Position numbers and translations under genes: made by a program. The notes under the pieces are model-generated. The model had not been told where the DNA came from. It saw only the letters and a list, made by a program, of their open reading frames with translations, and did not search any database. Positions 18,383 through 26,523 of a DNA stretch of 64,000 nt are shown one piece after another. The stretch is from Galbitalea soli (lineage in GTDB: Bacteria; Actinomycetota; Actinomycetes; Actinomycetales; Microbacteriaceae): assembly GCF_010686725.1 (NCBI RefSeq), contig NZ_JAAGWZ010000004.1, positions 62,001-126,000 on the forward strand, in the 5' to 3' direction. Numbering within the stretch: the stretch's first letter is position 1; the number at the start of each line of letters is the position of its first letter.

Positions 18383-18394
18383 CCAACGTTGTAA
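18383..18394 (+). promoter_or_regulatory. operator upstream of the second LacI gene
   Basis: CCAACGTTGTAA contains the palindrome CAACGTTG (18384-18391). It matches the core of the operators at 19523-19547 at nine of ten bases, implying autoregulation by the gene at 18439. Confidence 0.6.
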
Positions 18395-18438
18395 TCTGCG
18401 AGTGCGGATCGCACGAGGATGACCGAGGGGAGCCAGTC

Positions 18439-19455
18439 GTGACCATCACCATGCACGACGTCGCCAAGCTCGCCGGCGTCTCGATCAAGACGGTCTCGAA
18501 CGTCGTCAACGACTACCAGTACATCAAGCCCGAGACGCGGGCGCGGGTGCTCGAGGCGATCGAGAGCCTGGGGTACACGCCCAACCTCTCGGCACGCGGT
18601 CTGCGCTCCGGGCGAACGGGCGTGATCAGCCTGATCATTCCCGACCTGCGCAACGCCTACTTCGCTGAGCTCGCCGACTCGGTGATGCGGGCCGCCGCCG
18701 ACGAGGGTCTCGCGGTGCTCATCCAGCAGGTGGGCGGAAAGCGCGCGGCCGAGATCGAAGCACTGCACGGGCCGCGCATGACCAACGTCGACGGAATCCT
18801 GTACAGCGTGCTCGCCCTCGACGAGAGCGACGTCGACCAGCTCGTGATCGACACCCCGCTCGTTCTGCTGGGGGAGCGGATCTTCAACGGGCCCACCGAC
18901 CACGTGACGATGCACAACATCGAGGGCGCCCGGGCGGCGACCGAGCACCTGCTCGCACAGGGACGACGGCGACTGGTCGCGTTCGGCGCCCACCCGGGAG
19001 AGGTCATCGGCTCGGCCGGCCTGCGTCTCGTGGGCTATCGCGAGGCGCTCGAGGCGGCCGGCGTCGAGTTCGACGAGTCGCTCGTCGTCACCGTCGGCAA
19101 CTGGCACCGGGCCGACGGGGCGGAGGGCATGCGGGAGTTCCTGGCGAAGGGCATTCCCTTCGACGGGGTCGTCGCGTTCAACGACTCGATCGCGCTGGGT
19201 GCGATGCGCGTGATGCAGGATGCGGGCATCCGGATCCCGGCGGACGCCGCGGTGATCGGCTTCGACGACATCGACGAGACGCGCTACACCCTGCCGAGCC
19301 TGTCGACGATCAACCCCGGCCGCGACGAGATCGCGCGGGTGGCCGTGCAGTATCTCAAAGAGCGAATCGCGGGTGGAGCGCACTCTATTCCGCCGCGGGA
19401 ATACCTCGCCGATTTCGAGCTCATCGAGCGCGAATCGTCGCACGCGGGTGGCTAG
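18439..19455 (+). CDS. LacI-family transcriptional regulator of the arabino-oligosaccharide operon
   Basis: This 338-residue repressor begins almost directly with the helix-turn-helix (MHDVAKLAGVSIKTVSNVVN) and continues into a sugar-sensing PBP-like domain (ISLIIPDLRNAYFAELADSV; GFDDIDETRYTLPSLSTI). The GTG at 18439 follows GAGGGGAG. It is upstream of and in line with the binding-protein/permease/GH51/GH43 operon, whose promoter carries tandem ACAACGTTGT operators. The same sequence stands at its own promoter. The effector is probably arabinose or an arabino-oligosaccharide. Confidence 0.88.
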   Translation: MTITMHDVAKLAGVSIKTVSNVVNDYQYIKPETRARVLEAIESLGYTPNLSARGLRSGRTGVISLIIPDLRNAYFAELADSVMRAAADEGLAVLIQQVGGKRAAEIEALHGPRMTNVDGILYSVLALDESDVDQLVIDTPLVLLGERIFNGPTDHVTMHNIEGARAATEHLLAQGRRRLVAFGAHPGEVIGSAGLRLVGYREALEAAGVEFDESLVVTVGNWHRADGAEGMREFLAKGIPFDGVVAFNDSIALGAMRVMQDAGIRIPADAAVIGFDDIDETRYTLPSLSTINPGRDEIARVAVQYLKERIAGGAHSIPPREYLADFELIERESSHAGG

Positions 19456-19488
19456 GTAACTTTTCGGCACCCAATCTGCGCGGGTCGC

Positions 19489-19517
19489 TTGACACCCGCG
19501 ATCGAGTTCCGCATGAT
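19489..19517 (+). promoter_or_regulatory. sigma-70-type promoter of the oligosaccharide operon
   Basis: -35 TTGACA (19489-19494), spacer 17, -10 CATGAT (19512-19517). The expected start of transcription falls at the first operator. Confidence 0.7.
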
Positions 19518-19522
19518 GTTCC

Positions 19523-19547
19523 TACAACGTTTACCTACAACGTTGTA
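19523..19547 (+). promoter_or_regulatory. tandem LacI-type operators
   Basis: TACAACGTTTAC (19523-19534) and the perfect palindrome TACAACGTTGTA (19536-19547) are 13 bp apart centre to centre. They lie immediately downstream of the -10 element, where a bound repressor would block transcription. Confidence 0.75.
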
Positions 19548-19609
19548 AACACGAAAGCCCCACACCGTGAACCAGCGGAGGGGGACCAGCGAATCAAGGA
19601 GGATTCCCT

Positions 19610-19705
19610 ATGAGCCAGGCCGCACCGGTCGCTCCCGGATCCCGTCCTCCCCGCCGCAGCAGTGGCATCCTCGCCGGGCCCTCCTCCTACGCGCGCCGCG
19701 CCTGA
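19610..19705 (+). CDS. putative 31-residue leader peptide
   Basis: An ATG preceded by AAGGAGGA at 19597-19604, the strongest ribosome-binding site in the neighbourhood, opens 31 codons ending in TGA. The product is basic and proline/serine-rich (begins MSQAAPVAPGSRPPRRSS, ends YARRA). It lies inside the untranslated leader of the oligosaccharide operon, 66 bases before the SBP start. It may be a translated regulatory leader or chance. There are no runs of a single codon that would point to classical attenuation. Confidence 0.4.
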   Translation: MSQAAPVAPGSRPPRRSSGILAGPSSYARRA

Positions 19706-19771
19706 CCACCGTGCTGGTGCCCTGCACCACCTTCTCGACAACGAAGTCCAACCACCTCGAAGGGAATCACA

Positions 19772-21133
19772 GTGAAGAAGAAAGCACTGCTCGCCGCCGT
19801 TGCGGCAGCCGCTCTCGTCGCAGCGCTCGCCGCCTGCAGCAGCAGCGGAGGCGGAGGCACGAGCACCAGCTCGAAGGCCACCAACTGCACCAACAAGATC
19901 GTCGTGAAGTCGGCGCCGGTCGTCACCGTCTGGGCCTGGTACCCCAACATGGCGAAGGTCGTCGACAACTTCAACAACGGCCACAAGGACGTGCAGGTCT
20001 GCTGGACCAACGTCGGCCAGGGCGGCGATGAGTACAACAAGGTTCAGACGGCCATCTCGGCGGGCAAGGGTCTTCCCGACGTCGTGATGCTCGAGGCCGA
20101 CCACCTCACCGCCTACGAGATCCAGGGCGCGCTCGTCGACATCAGCAAGTACGGCGCCGACTCGGTGAAGAGCAACTTCAGCGCCGGTGCCTGGAAGGAC
20201 GTCTCGCAGGGCAGCTCGGTCTACGCCGCTCCCGTCGACGGCGGCCCGATGGCGCTCATCTACCGCACCGACGTCTTCAAGAAGTACGGCATCACCACCC
20301 CGCCGACCACGTGGGCCGAGTACGCCGCTGATGCCGCGAAGGTCAAGGCCGCGGGCGGACCCGCGTTCGGCGACCTCGGTGCCAACGTTCCCGCCGTCCA
20401 GATGGCGCTCCAGATCCAAAAGGGTGCGACGCCGTTCCAGTACGACCTCTCCGACCCCAAGAAGCTGACGATCAAGCTCAACGACCAGGCCTCGAAGGAC
20501 GTCCTGGACTACTGGGCCGGACTCGTGAAGGCCAAGGAGATCGGCACGCAGGACCAGTTCACGACCGACTACATCTCGGGTGTCGTGAACGGCAAATACG
20601 CGACCTACGTCTCCGCGGCGTGGGCCCCCGGCTACCTCACCGGCGCCGGCGTCGGCAAGGGCGCCTCCAGCGGTGTCTGGGCCGTCGCCCCGCTGCCGCA
20701 GTGGGACACGGCGAACCCGGTCTCGGTCAACTGGGGTGGTTCGGCGTTCGCCGTGACCAGCCAGGCGACCAACAAGGCGAACGCCGCCAAGGTGGCGCTC
20801 GGTCTGTACGCCGACCCGGCATCCCTCGCCGACGGGTGGAAGAACCAGATCATCTTCCCGCTCAACCAGGGTGTGCTGACCTCGCAGGAGTTCATCGACA
20901 ACAAATCGGAGTTCTTCAGCGGCCAGACCGCCAACAAGGATGTCTACATCCCCGCCGAGAACGCCTACAAGGGCTTCACCTACTCGCCGATCACCGTCTA
21001 CTACTACGCCCAGCTGCAGGCGGAGACGGCCAAGATCAACGCGGGCAAGATCACGGGATCGCAGGCCGCCGATGAGCTGCAGGCGAACATCGTGAAGTAC
21101 GCACAGGGACAGGGCTTCACGGTTACGCAGTAA
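19772..21133 (+). CDS. extracellular solute-binding lipoprotein (family 1), arabino-oligosaccharide importer
   Basis: This 453-residue CUT1-type sugar-binding lipoprotein should capture an oligosaccharide at the membrane surface. The signal MKKKALLAAVAAAALV leads to lipobox LAAC, Cys22, then a Ser/Gly linker (SSSGGGGTSTSS). Family features include GLPDVVMLEADHLTAYE and SVNWGGSAFAV. The GTG at 19772 follows GAAGGGA. It is followed by a hairpin and two permease genes, resembling the AraN-AraP-AraQ layout of Bacillus. The substrate is inferred from the downstream GH51 and GH43 genes. Confidence 0.9.
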   Translation: MKKKALLAAVAAAALVAALAACSSSGGGGTSTSSKATNCTNKIVVKSAPVVTVWAWYPNMAKVVDNFNNGHKDVQVCWTNVGQGGDEYNKVQTAISAGKGLPDVVMLEADHLTAYEIQGALVDISKYGADSVKSNFSAGAWKDVSQGSSVYAAPVDGGPMALIYRTDVFKKYGITTPPTTWAEYAADAAKVKAAGGPAFGDLGANVPAVQMALQIQKGATPFQYDLSDPKKLTIKLNDQASKDVLDYWAGLVKAKEIGTQDQFTTDYISGVVNGKYATYVSAAWAPGYLTGAGVGKGASSGVWAVAPLPQWDTANPVSVNWGGSAFAVTSQATNKANAAKVALGLYADPASLADGWKNQIIFPLNQGVLTSQEFIDNKSEFFSGQTANKDVYIPAENAYKGFTYSPITVYYYAQLQAETAKINAGKITGSQAADELQANIVKYAQGQGFTVTQ

Positions 21134-21150
21134 CCTCGCCCCACCCCACA

Positions 21151-21186
21151 GGAGCGGCTCCGGTCGTCACCGGCCGGAGCCGCTCC
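21151..21186 (+). promoter_or_regulatory. intra-operon stem-loop after the SBP gene
   Basis: The 13-bp stem GGAGCGGCTCCGG/CCGGAGCCGCTCC with a ten-base loop sits 17 bases after the SBP stop and 29 bases before the permease start. It is a likely partial terminator or stabiliser, giving more SBP than permease. Confidence 0.65.
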
Positions 21187-21215
21187 CTCCCCACCGACTT
21201 GCAAAGGATCTGCGA

Positions 21216-22172
21216 ATGGCAAACGCACCAGCGATCACGGCGACGGCGCCGCGATCGGCACGAGCCGCCGACGGCGGCAAGAAGAGGCGGCCGGGCGGCC
21301 GGCGCCGAGGCGCCATCGGCTGGATGTTCATCGCCCCGTTCGCGGTGGTCTTCCTCGTCTTCCTCGTCGCTCCGCTCGCCTACGCCTTCTACCTCAGCCT
21401 CTACACGAAGGGGCTCGCCACCGGCACCACCTTCGCCGGCATCGACAACTACACCAAGGCGTTCACCGACCCGTCGTTCCTGAACGGCGTCTGGTTCGTG
21501 GTGCGCTTCGCTCTCGTGCTCATCCCCGTGCAGATGGCCGTCTCGCTCGCGGTGGCGCTCGTGCTCGACGCGATCACCACTCGCTTCGCCCGCTTCTCGC
21601 GACTCATGATCTTCCTGCCGTACGCCATCCCGGCCGTCATCGGGGCGCTCATGTGGGGCTTCCTGTACAGTCCCACCTTCGGTCCGCTCGCGCAGATCTT
21701 CGGCATCTTCCACGCCGCCGCGCCGTTCCCGCTGAGCCCCGACAACGTCTTCGGCGGGCTCATGAACGTCGTCACCTGGCAGTGGGCCGGCTACTACATG
21801 ATCATCATCTACGCGGCGCTCCAGGGCATCGATCCCTCGATCTACGAGGCCGCCCGCATCGACGGCGCGAGCGCCTGGCAGGTGGCCTTCCGCATCAAGG
21901 TGCCGCTCGTCAGCTCCGCGCTCGTGCTCATCCTCGTCTTCGCGCTCATCGGAACACTGCAGTTCTTCACCGAGCCGTCGATCCTCGCCCCCTCGGCCAA
22001 CTGGTCGATCACGCCCGACTTCACGCCGAACATCTATGCCTACAACCAGGCGTTCTCCTACGCCAACTTCAACTACGCCTCGGCGATCTCCTTCGCCCTC
22101 GGCATCATCGTGTTCATCGCGGTGTACATCTTCCTGTTCGCCACTCGTAAGCGGGGGAGCATCCTGTCATGA
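21216..22172 (+). CDS. sugar ABC transporter permease (MalF/AraP type)
   Basis: This 318-residue CUT1 permease has a basic N-terminal tail (KKRRPGGRRRG), then six membrane helices. The ATPase-contacting EAA loop is visible as YEAARIDGASAWQVAFRIKV near residue 210. It pairs with the next permease, whose ATG overlaps its stop. No ATPase gene is in the operon, so a shared MsiK/MsmX-type ATPase encoded elsewhere is required. Confidence 0.92.
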   Translation: MANAPAITATAPRSARAADGGKKRRPGGRRRGAIGWMFIAPFAVVFLVFLVAPLAYAFYLSLYTKGLATGTTFAGIDNYTKAFTDPSFLNGVWFVVRFALVLIPVQMAVSLAVALVLDAITTRFARFSRLMIFLPYAIPAVIGALMWGFLYSPTFGPLAQIFGIFHAAAPFPLSPDNVFGGLMNVVTWQWAGYYMIIIYAALQGIDPSIYEAARIDGASAWQVAFRIKVPLVSSALVLILVFALIGTLQFFTEPSILAPSANWSITPDFTPNIYAYNQAFSYANFNYASAISFALGIIVFIAVYIFLFATRKRGSILS

Positions 22173-23083
22173 CGACCGCATCACTGGGCCGCACCGGCCT
22201 CAGCACCGCCCGCCTCACCGACGGCAAGCGCCGTCGTCGCGCCAACCTCGTTCCGCACCTGTTCCTCGGCGCCCTCGTGATCTACTTCCTGATTCCCATC
22301 TGGTGGCTGTTCGTCGCGAGCACGAAGGACGTGCACGGCCTGTTCAGCGGCAGCGCCGGCGCGCTCTGGTTCGACAAGAACTTCGCGCTCGGTGCCAACA
22401 TCGCCGACCTGTTCACCTACAACGGCGGCATCTACCTGCGCTGGCTCGGCAACTCGCTGTTCTACGCGGTCACCGGCGGCCTCGGCGCGAGCGCGCTGGC
22501 CGTGCTCGCCGGGTACGGGTTCGCGAAGTTCCGGTTCCGCGGTCGCCGCTTCTTCTTCGCGGTGCTGCTGGGATCGGTCATGGTGCCGCTGACGGCGCTC
22601 GTGATCCCGACCTTCGTGATGATGTCGGACCTCAAGCTGACAGACACCATCTGGGCGGTCATCCTGCCGTCGCTGCTCAACCCGTTCGGCGTCTACCTCA
22701 TGCAGGTCTACGCGACCGACGCGGTGCCCGACGAGCTGCTCGACGCCGCCCGGGTCGACGGCGCCGGCGAGATCCGCACCTTCTTCCAGGTCGCGTTCCC
22801 GCTCATGCGGCCCGCATTCGTCACGGTGCTGCTGCTCTCGATCGTCGGCACCTGGAACAACTACTTCCTGCCGCTCGCCATGCTCTCGAACACCCAGCTG
22901 TTCCCGATCACCGTCGGGCTCGGGCTGTGGCAGGGGCAGGCGGCGGCCAACAACGGCGGCGGGCACTCGCTGTGGGGCCTCATCATCATCGGCTCGCTCG
23001 TCTCGATCATCCCGCTCGTCATCGCGTTCCTCTCCCTGCAGAAGTACTGGCAGGGCGGCCTCTCCATCGGCAGCCTCAAGTAA
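22169..23083 (+). CDS. sugar ABC transporter permease (MalG/AraQ type)
   Basis: This 304-residue second CUT1 permease has six membrane helices and the EAA loop LLDAARVDGAGEIRTFFQVA near residue 190. The C-terminal LQKYWQGGLSIGSLK is typical of MalG-like proteins (FLQRYFVxGLxxGAVK). The start lies in an ATGA overlap with the first permease. It forms the channel with that protein. Thirty-six bases separate it from the GH51 gene. Confidence 0.92.
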   Translation: MTTASLGRTGLSTARLTDGKRRRRANLVPHLFLGALVIYFLIPIWWLFVASTKDVHGLFSGSAGALWFDKNFALGANIADLFTYNGGIYLRWLGNSLFYAVTGGLGASALAVLAGYGFAKFRFRGRRFFFAVLLGSVMVPLTALVIPTFVMMSDLKLTDTIWAVILPSLLNPFGVYLMQVYATDAVPDELLDAARVDGAGEIRTFFQVAFPLMRPAFVTVLLLSIVGTWNNYFLPLAMLSNTQLFPITVGLGLWQGQAAANNGGGHSLWGLIIIGSLVSIIPLVIAFLSLQKYWQGGLSIGSLK

Positions 23084-23119
23084 TCGCCCGCGCCCGCCCC
23101 TGAACACCGAAAGATAACC

Positions 23120-24634
23120 ATGCCTTCAGCACACCTCACCCTCGACCCGCACTTCACCGTCGGGGTGGTCGATCGCCGCGTGTTCGGCGGGTTCGTCGAG
23201 CACCTCGGGCGCTGCGTCTACGACGGAATCTACGAGCCCGGCCACCCCACCGCCGACGCCGACGGATTCCGTGAGGATGTCCTCGCGCTCGTTCGCGAAC
23301 TGGGGGTGTCGACCATCCGCTACCCCGGCGGCAACTTCGTCTCCGGGTTCCGGTGGGAGGACTCCGTCGGCCCCAAGGAGAAGCGTCCCGTGCGCGCCGA
23401 CCTCGCCTGGCACTCCATCGAGACGAACCAGGTTGGCATCGACGAGTTCGGTCGCTGGCTCGACAAGGCCGGCAGCGATCTGATGTACGCCGTCAACCTC
23501 GGCACCCGCGGCGTGCTCGAGGCCCTCGATGTGCTCGAGTACACGAATGTGCGCGGGGGCACGACCCTCTCCGACGCCCGCATCGCCAACGGACGCACCG
23601 AGCCCTACGGGGTGAAGATGTGGTGCCTCGGCAACGAGATGGATGGGCCGTGGCAGCTCGGCCACCGCTCGGCCGAGGACTACGGCAAGATCGCCTCGCA
23701 GACGGCGAAGGCGATGCGCCAGCTCGACCCCTCCGTCGAGCTCGTGGTGTGCGGCAGTTCGAGCGCGCAGATGCCGACCTTCGGCGCGTGGGAGCACACG
23801 GTGCTCGAGCACAGCTACGACGACGTCGACTTCATCTCGTGCCACGCCTACTACGAGGAGCTGGGCGGCGACACCGGCAGCTTCCTCGCCTCGGCCGTCA
23901 ACATGGACCACTTCATCGAGTCGGTCGTCGCGACCGCGGACGCGGTCGGCGCGGCGCTCAAGAGCACGAAGAAGATCAACATCTCCTTCGACGAGTGGAA
24001 CGTCTGGTACATCAGCCGGTACCACGAGGTCGATCGCATCACCGACATCGAGGAGTGGCCGGTCGCGCCGCGCCTGCTGGAGGACAGCTACTCCGTGCTC
24101 GACGCGGTCGTCGTCGGCAACCTGCTCATCTCGCTCCTCAAGCACGCCGACCGGGTCACCTCCGCGTCGCTCGCGCAGCTCGTCAACGTGATCGCGCCGA
24201 TCATGACCGAGCCCGGCGGCGACACCTGGCGGCAGACGACGTTCTTCCCGTTCGCGATCACCTCGCGGCTCGCGACGGGGTCGGCTCTCGAACTCAAGCT
24301 CGACTCCGACAGCTACGAGACCGCGCAGTACGGCACCGTGCCGACGGTCGACGCGGTCGCGACTCACGATGCCGAGGCGGGCACGACCGCGATCTTCCTC
24401 GTCAACCGCAGCATCGACGCGCCGACCACGGTGACCATCGACGTGAGCGGCCTCGGTGATGTGCGCATCGCCGAGACCCACCTCCTCGCCGACGACGACA
24501 TCTACGCCAAGAACACGCTCGATCACCAGGACCGGGTCGGCACCACCGAGAACTCGACCGCGGTCGTCACGGGAGGCACGCTGACCGTCACGCTCCCCGC
24601 CGTCTCCTGGACCGCCATCTCGCTCGTGGCGTGA
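23120..24634 (+). CDS. abfA: alpha-L-arabinofuranosidase, GH51
   Basis: This 504-residue GH51 enzyme releases terminal L-arabinofuranose from arabinan and arabino-oligosaccharides by a retaining mechanism. The acid/base residue is Glu173 in CLGNEMDGPW. The nucleophile is Glu292 in ISFDEWNVWY. A TIM barrel covers roughly residues 20-380 and a beta-sandwich the rest. No signal peptide is present, so it works in the cytoplasm on imported oligosaccharides, fitting the importer encoded upstream. The ATG at 23120 follows GAAAGATAACC. The GTG of the GH43 gene overlaps its stop. Confidence 0.95.
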   Translation: MPSAHLTLDPHFTVGVVDRRVFGGFVEHLGRCVYDGIYEPGHPTADADGFREDVLALVRELGVSTIRYPGGNFVSGFRWEDSVGPKEKRPVRADLAWHSIETNQVGIDEFGRWLDKAGSDLMYAVNLGTRGVLEALDVLEYTNVRGGTTLSDARIANGRTEPYGVKMWCLGNEMDGPWQLGHRSAEDYGKIASQTAKAMRQLDPSVELVVCGSSSAQMPTFGAWEHTVLEHSYDDVDFISCHAYYEELGGDTGSFLASAVNMDHFIESVVATADAVGAALKSTKKINISFDEWNVWYISRYHEVDRITDIEEWPVAPRLLEDSYSVLDAVVVGNLLISLLKHADRVTSASLAQLVNVIAPIMTEPGGDTWRQTTFFPFAITSRLATGSALELKLDSDSYETAQYGTVPTVDAVATHDAEAGTTAIFLVNRSIDAPTTVTIDVSGLGDVRIAETHLLADDDIYAKNTLDHQDRVGTTENSTAVVTGGTLTVTLPAVSWTAISLVA

Positions 24635-25656
24635 CCATGCGGGGGCCTTCGCGGCGGGTGACCGTCGTGGTGACCGCCATCGCCCTGCTGGTGGTGGCGG
24701 TCATCGCGGTGGTGATCCTGGTCGTGCGCGCGGCACCGCGAGCGCCGATGCGGCCGCTCGCGCTCTCGGGTGACATCGCGGCGCACGATCCCGCGATCGT
24801 GGTCGGCTCACACGGGTCGCCGTGGTTCGTGTTCGCCACCGGCGACGATTCGCACGACGGCACGATCCAGATCCGCGAGTCGCCCGACGGCCATCACTGG
24901 CGCTTCGTCGGCACCGTGTTCGACCAGAAGCCCGCGTGGCTGGTGGATGCGGTGCCCGGCGTCGGCGCACTGTGGGCGCCCGACGTGCACCGGCACGGCG
25001 ACACCTGGTACCTGTACTACGCGGCATCGACCTTCGGGTCCAACCACTCCGTCATCGCACTGGCGACGAACACCACGCTCGACCCCTCCGCTCCCGGATA
25101 CCGCTGGGTGGACCGCGGTCCCGTGATCGCGAGCGAGACGGGTGGAGACTTCAATGCGATCGACCCGAACGTGGTGGAGGACGCGGCCGGGCATCCCTGG
25201 CTCGCCTTCGGATCGTTCTGGAGCGGCATACGGATGGTGCGCGTGCGGTACCCCTCGGGACTGCGCGCCGATGCCGCGACGCCGCTGCGGCTCGCGAACC
25301 GCGGCACCGCGGAGGACGCGATCGAGGCCGCGTTCGTCGTGCGGCACGGTGGCTGGTACTACCTGTTCGCCTCCTTCGACCACTGCTGTCAGGGGGTCTC
25401 CAGCACCTACAACATCGACGTCGGCCGGTCGCGCAGCGTGACCGGGCCGTACCTCGATGAGGCCGGGCATCCGATGCTCGACGGCGGGGGCACCCGGCTG
25501 CTCGCGAGCGCCGGGCGGTACATCGGCCCCGGCGGCGAGTCCTACTCGCAGGGCTACCTCGCGTACCACTACTACGATGGTGCCGCGAACGGCAGATTCG
25601 CGCTCGGGATCCGACGCGTGGACTGGCAGGACGACGGCTGGCCGCGGCTACGCTGA
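24631..25656 (+). CDS. GH43 arabinan-degrading glycosidase, membrane-anchored or secreted
   Basis: This 341-residue five-bladed propeller glycosidase is most like arabinan endo-1,5-alpha-L-arabinosidases. The general base Asp is in IAAHDPAIVV, the pKa-modulating Asp in NAIDPNVVEDAAGHPW and the acid Glu in AEDAIEAAFVV. Residues 9-32 are one long hydrophobic helix after Arg residues, acting as a signal anchor or signal peptide, so the enzyme acts outside the membrane. GTG at 24631 overlaps the GH51 stop (GTGA); ATG at 24637 is an equally possible start. It would supply oligosaccharides to the importer. Confidence 0.88.
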   Translation: MTMRGPSRRVTVVVTAIALLVVAVIAVVILVVRAAPRAPMRPLALSGDIAAHDPAIVVGSHGSPWFVFATGDDSHDGTIQIRESPDGHHWRFVGTVFDQKPAWLVDAVPGVGALWAPDVHRHGDTWYLYYAASTFGSNHSVIALATNTTLDPSAPGYRWVDRGPVIASETGGDFNAIDPNVVEDAAGHPWLAFGSFWSGIRMVRVRYPSGLRADAATPLRLANRGTAEDAIEAAFVVRHGGWYYLFASFDHCCQGVSSTYNIDVGRSRSVTGPYLDEAGHPMLDGGGTRLLASAGRYIGPGGESYSQGYLAYHYYDGAANGRFALGIRRVDWQDDGWPRLR

Positions 25657-25740
25657 GGCGGCGGTGGTCGGCCGTGCGAGGCCGGTCAGCACGGCGGCCG
25701 GCGGCGCGCGGCACGGCGGGCACGGTGCGAAGATTGAGGA

Positions 25741-25781
25741 AGCGGTAGCGGGAACATCGTCCATGAGTCCCCGCTACCGCT
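25741..25781 (+). terminator. stem-loop after the GH43 gene
   Basis: A 12-bp stem AGCGGTAGCGGG/CCCGCTACCGCT with a 17-base loop, 85 bases after the GH43 stop. It likely closes the oligosaccharide operon before the PAP2 gene. Confidence 0.65.
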
Positions 25782-25812
25782 CCCTGAATCTCCGACAGGA
25801 CGGCGACCCCGC

Positions 25813-26523
25813 GTGACCACACCCAAGGGCGACACCGCCGAGAGCATCCGAACCGCTCGAAAGCTCACCCGCTTCTGGCCGCTGTACTCCGGGGTCGTCG
25901 CCCTCGTCGCCGTCGCCGCCCTCGGGGCGCTCATCGCGTTCCGCGACAACAACCTGCCGCTGTCGTTCGACACCACCTGGATGAACGAGGTGATCGAGCA
26001 CCGAAGCCCGCTGTGGACGGCGCCCGCCCTGGTGATGAACTCGATCGGCGGGGGGATCGTGGCGACGGTCATCCTGCCGGTCGTGGTCATCGGCGTGCTG
26101 TGCCTGCGTCGGCGATTCTGGTCGGCCCTGTTCTACGCGATCGCGACAGCGCTCAGCGGCGCGCTCGTGCAACTGCTCAAATTCAGTTTCGAGCGCCCGC
26201 GCCCGACCGACATTCTCGTCACCGCCGATCTCGGGTCATTCCCCTCCGGGCATACGGCGAACGCCGCGACGCTCGCCGTGATTCTCGGGATCGTGCTGCA
26301 GCGAACGTGGGTGTGGTTCGCGGGGGTGATCTACGCCGTCGCGATGGCGGTGAGCCGCACCTACCTGGGCGCCCACTGGCTGAGCGACACGATCGGCGGA
26401 CTGGTGCTGGGAGCCGCGGTGGTCGTCATCGTCTGGACCCCGCTCGCGACCCGCATGCACGCGGAACGGGATCGCGGTCGCGCTCGCCGCCTCGCAGCCA
26501 GGCGGGATAGCGTGGGGGCATGA
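25813..26523 (+). CDS. PAP2-family membrane phosphatase
   Basis: This 236-residue integral membrane phosphatase of the type 2 phosphatidic-acid phosphatase family dephosphorylates lipid or polyprenyl phosphates at the outer membrane face. The three catalytic motifs are complete: K-x6-RP (KFSFERPRP), PSGH (SFPSGHTAN) and SR-x5-H (SRTYLGAHWLSD). About six helices and a basic tail are visible. The GTG at 25813 follows GACAGGACGG. The stop overlaps the next start. It could be an undecaprenyl-diphosphate phosphatase or a lipid phosphatase. Confidence 0.9.
   Translation: MTTPKGDTAESIRTARKLTRFWPLYSGVVALVAVAALGALIAFRDNNLPLSFDTTWMNEVIEHRSPLWTAPALVMNSIGGGIVATVILPVVVIGVLCLRRRFWSALFYAIATALSGALVQLLKFSFERPRPTDILVTADLGSFPSGHTANAATLAVILGIVLQRTWVWFAGVIYAVAMAVSRTYLGAHWLSDTIGGLVLGAAVVVIVWTPLATRMHAERDRGRARRLAARRDSVGA

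Larger units (their letters stand above)
19456..19771 (+). promoter_or_regulatory. promoter and leader region of the oligosaccharide operon
   Basis: These 316 bases hold the promoter (19489-19517), two operators (19523-19547) and a possible 31-codon leader reading frame (19610-19705). Then comes a 66-base spacer with GAAGGGA before the GTG of the SBP gene. Confidence 0.6.
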
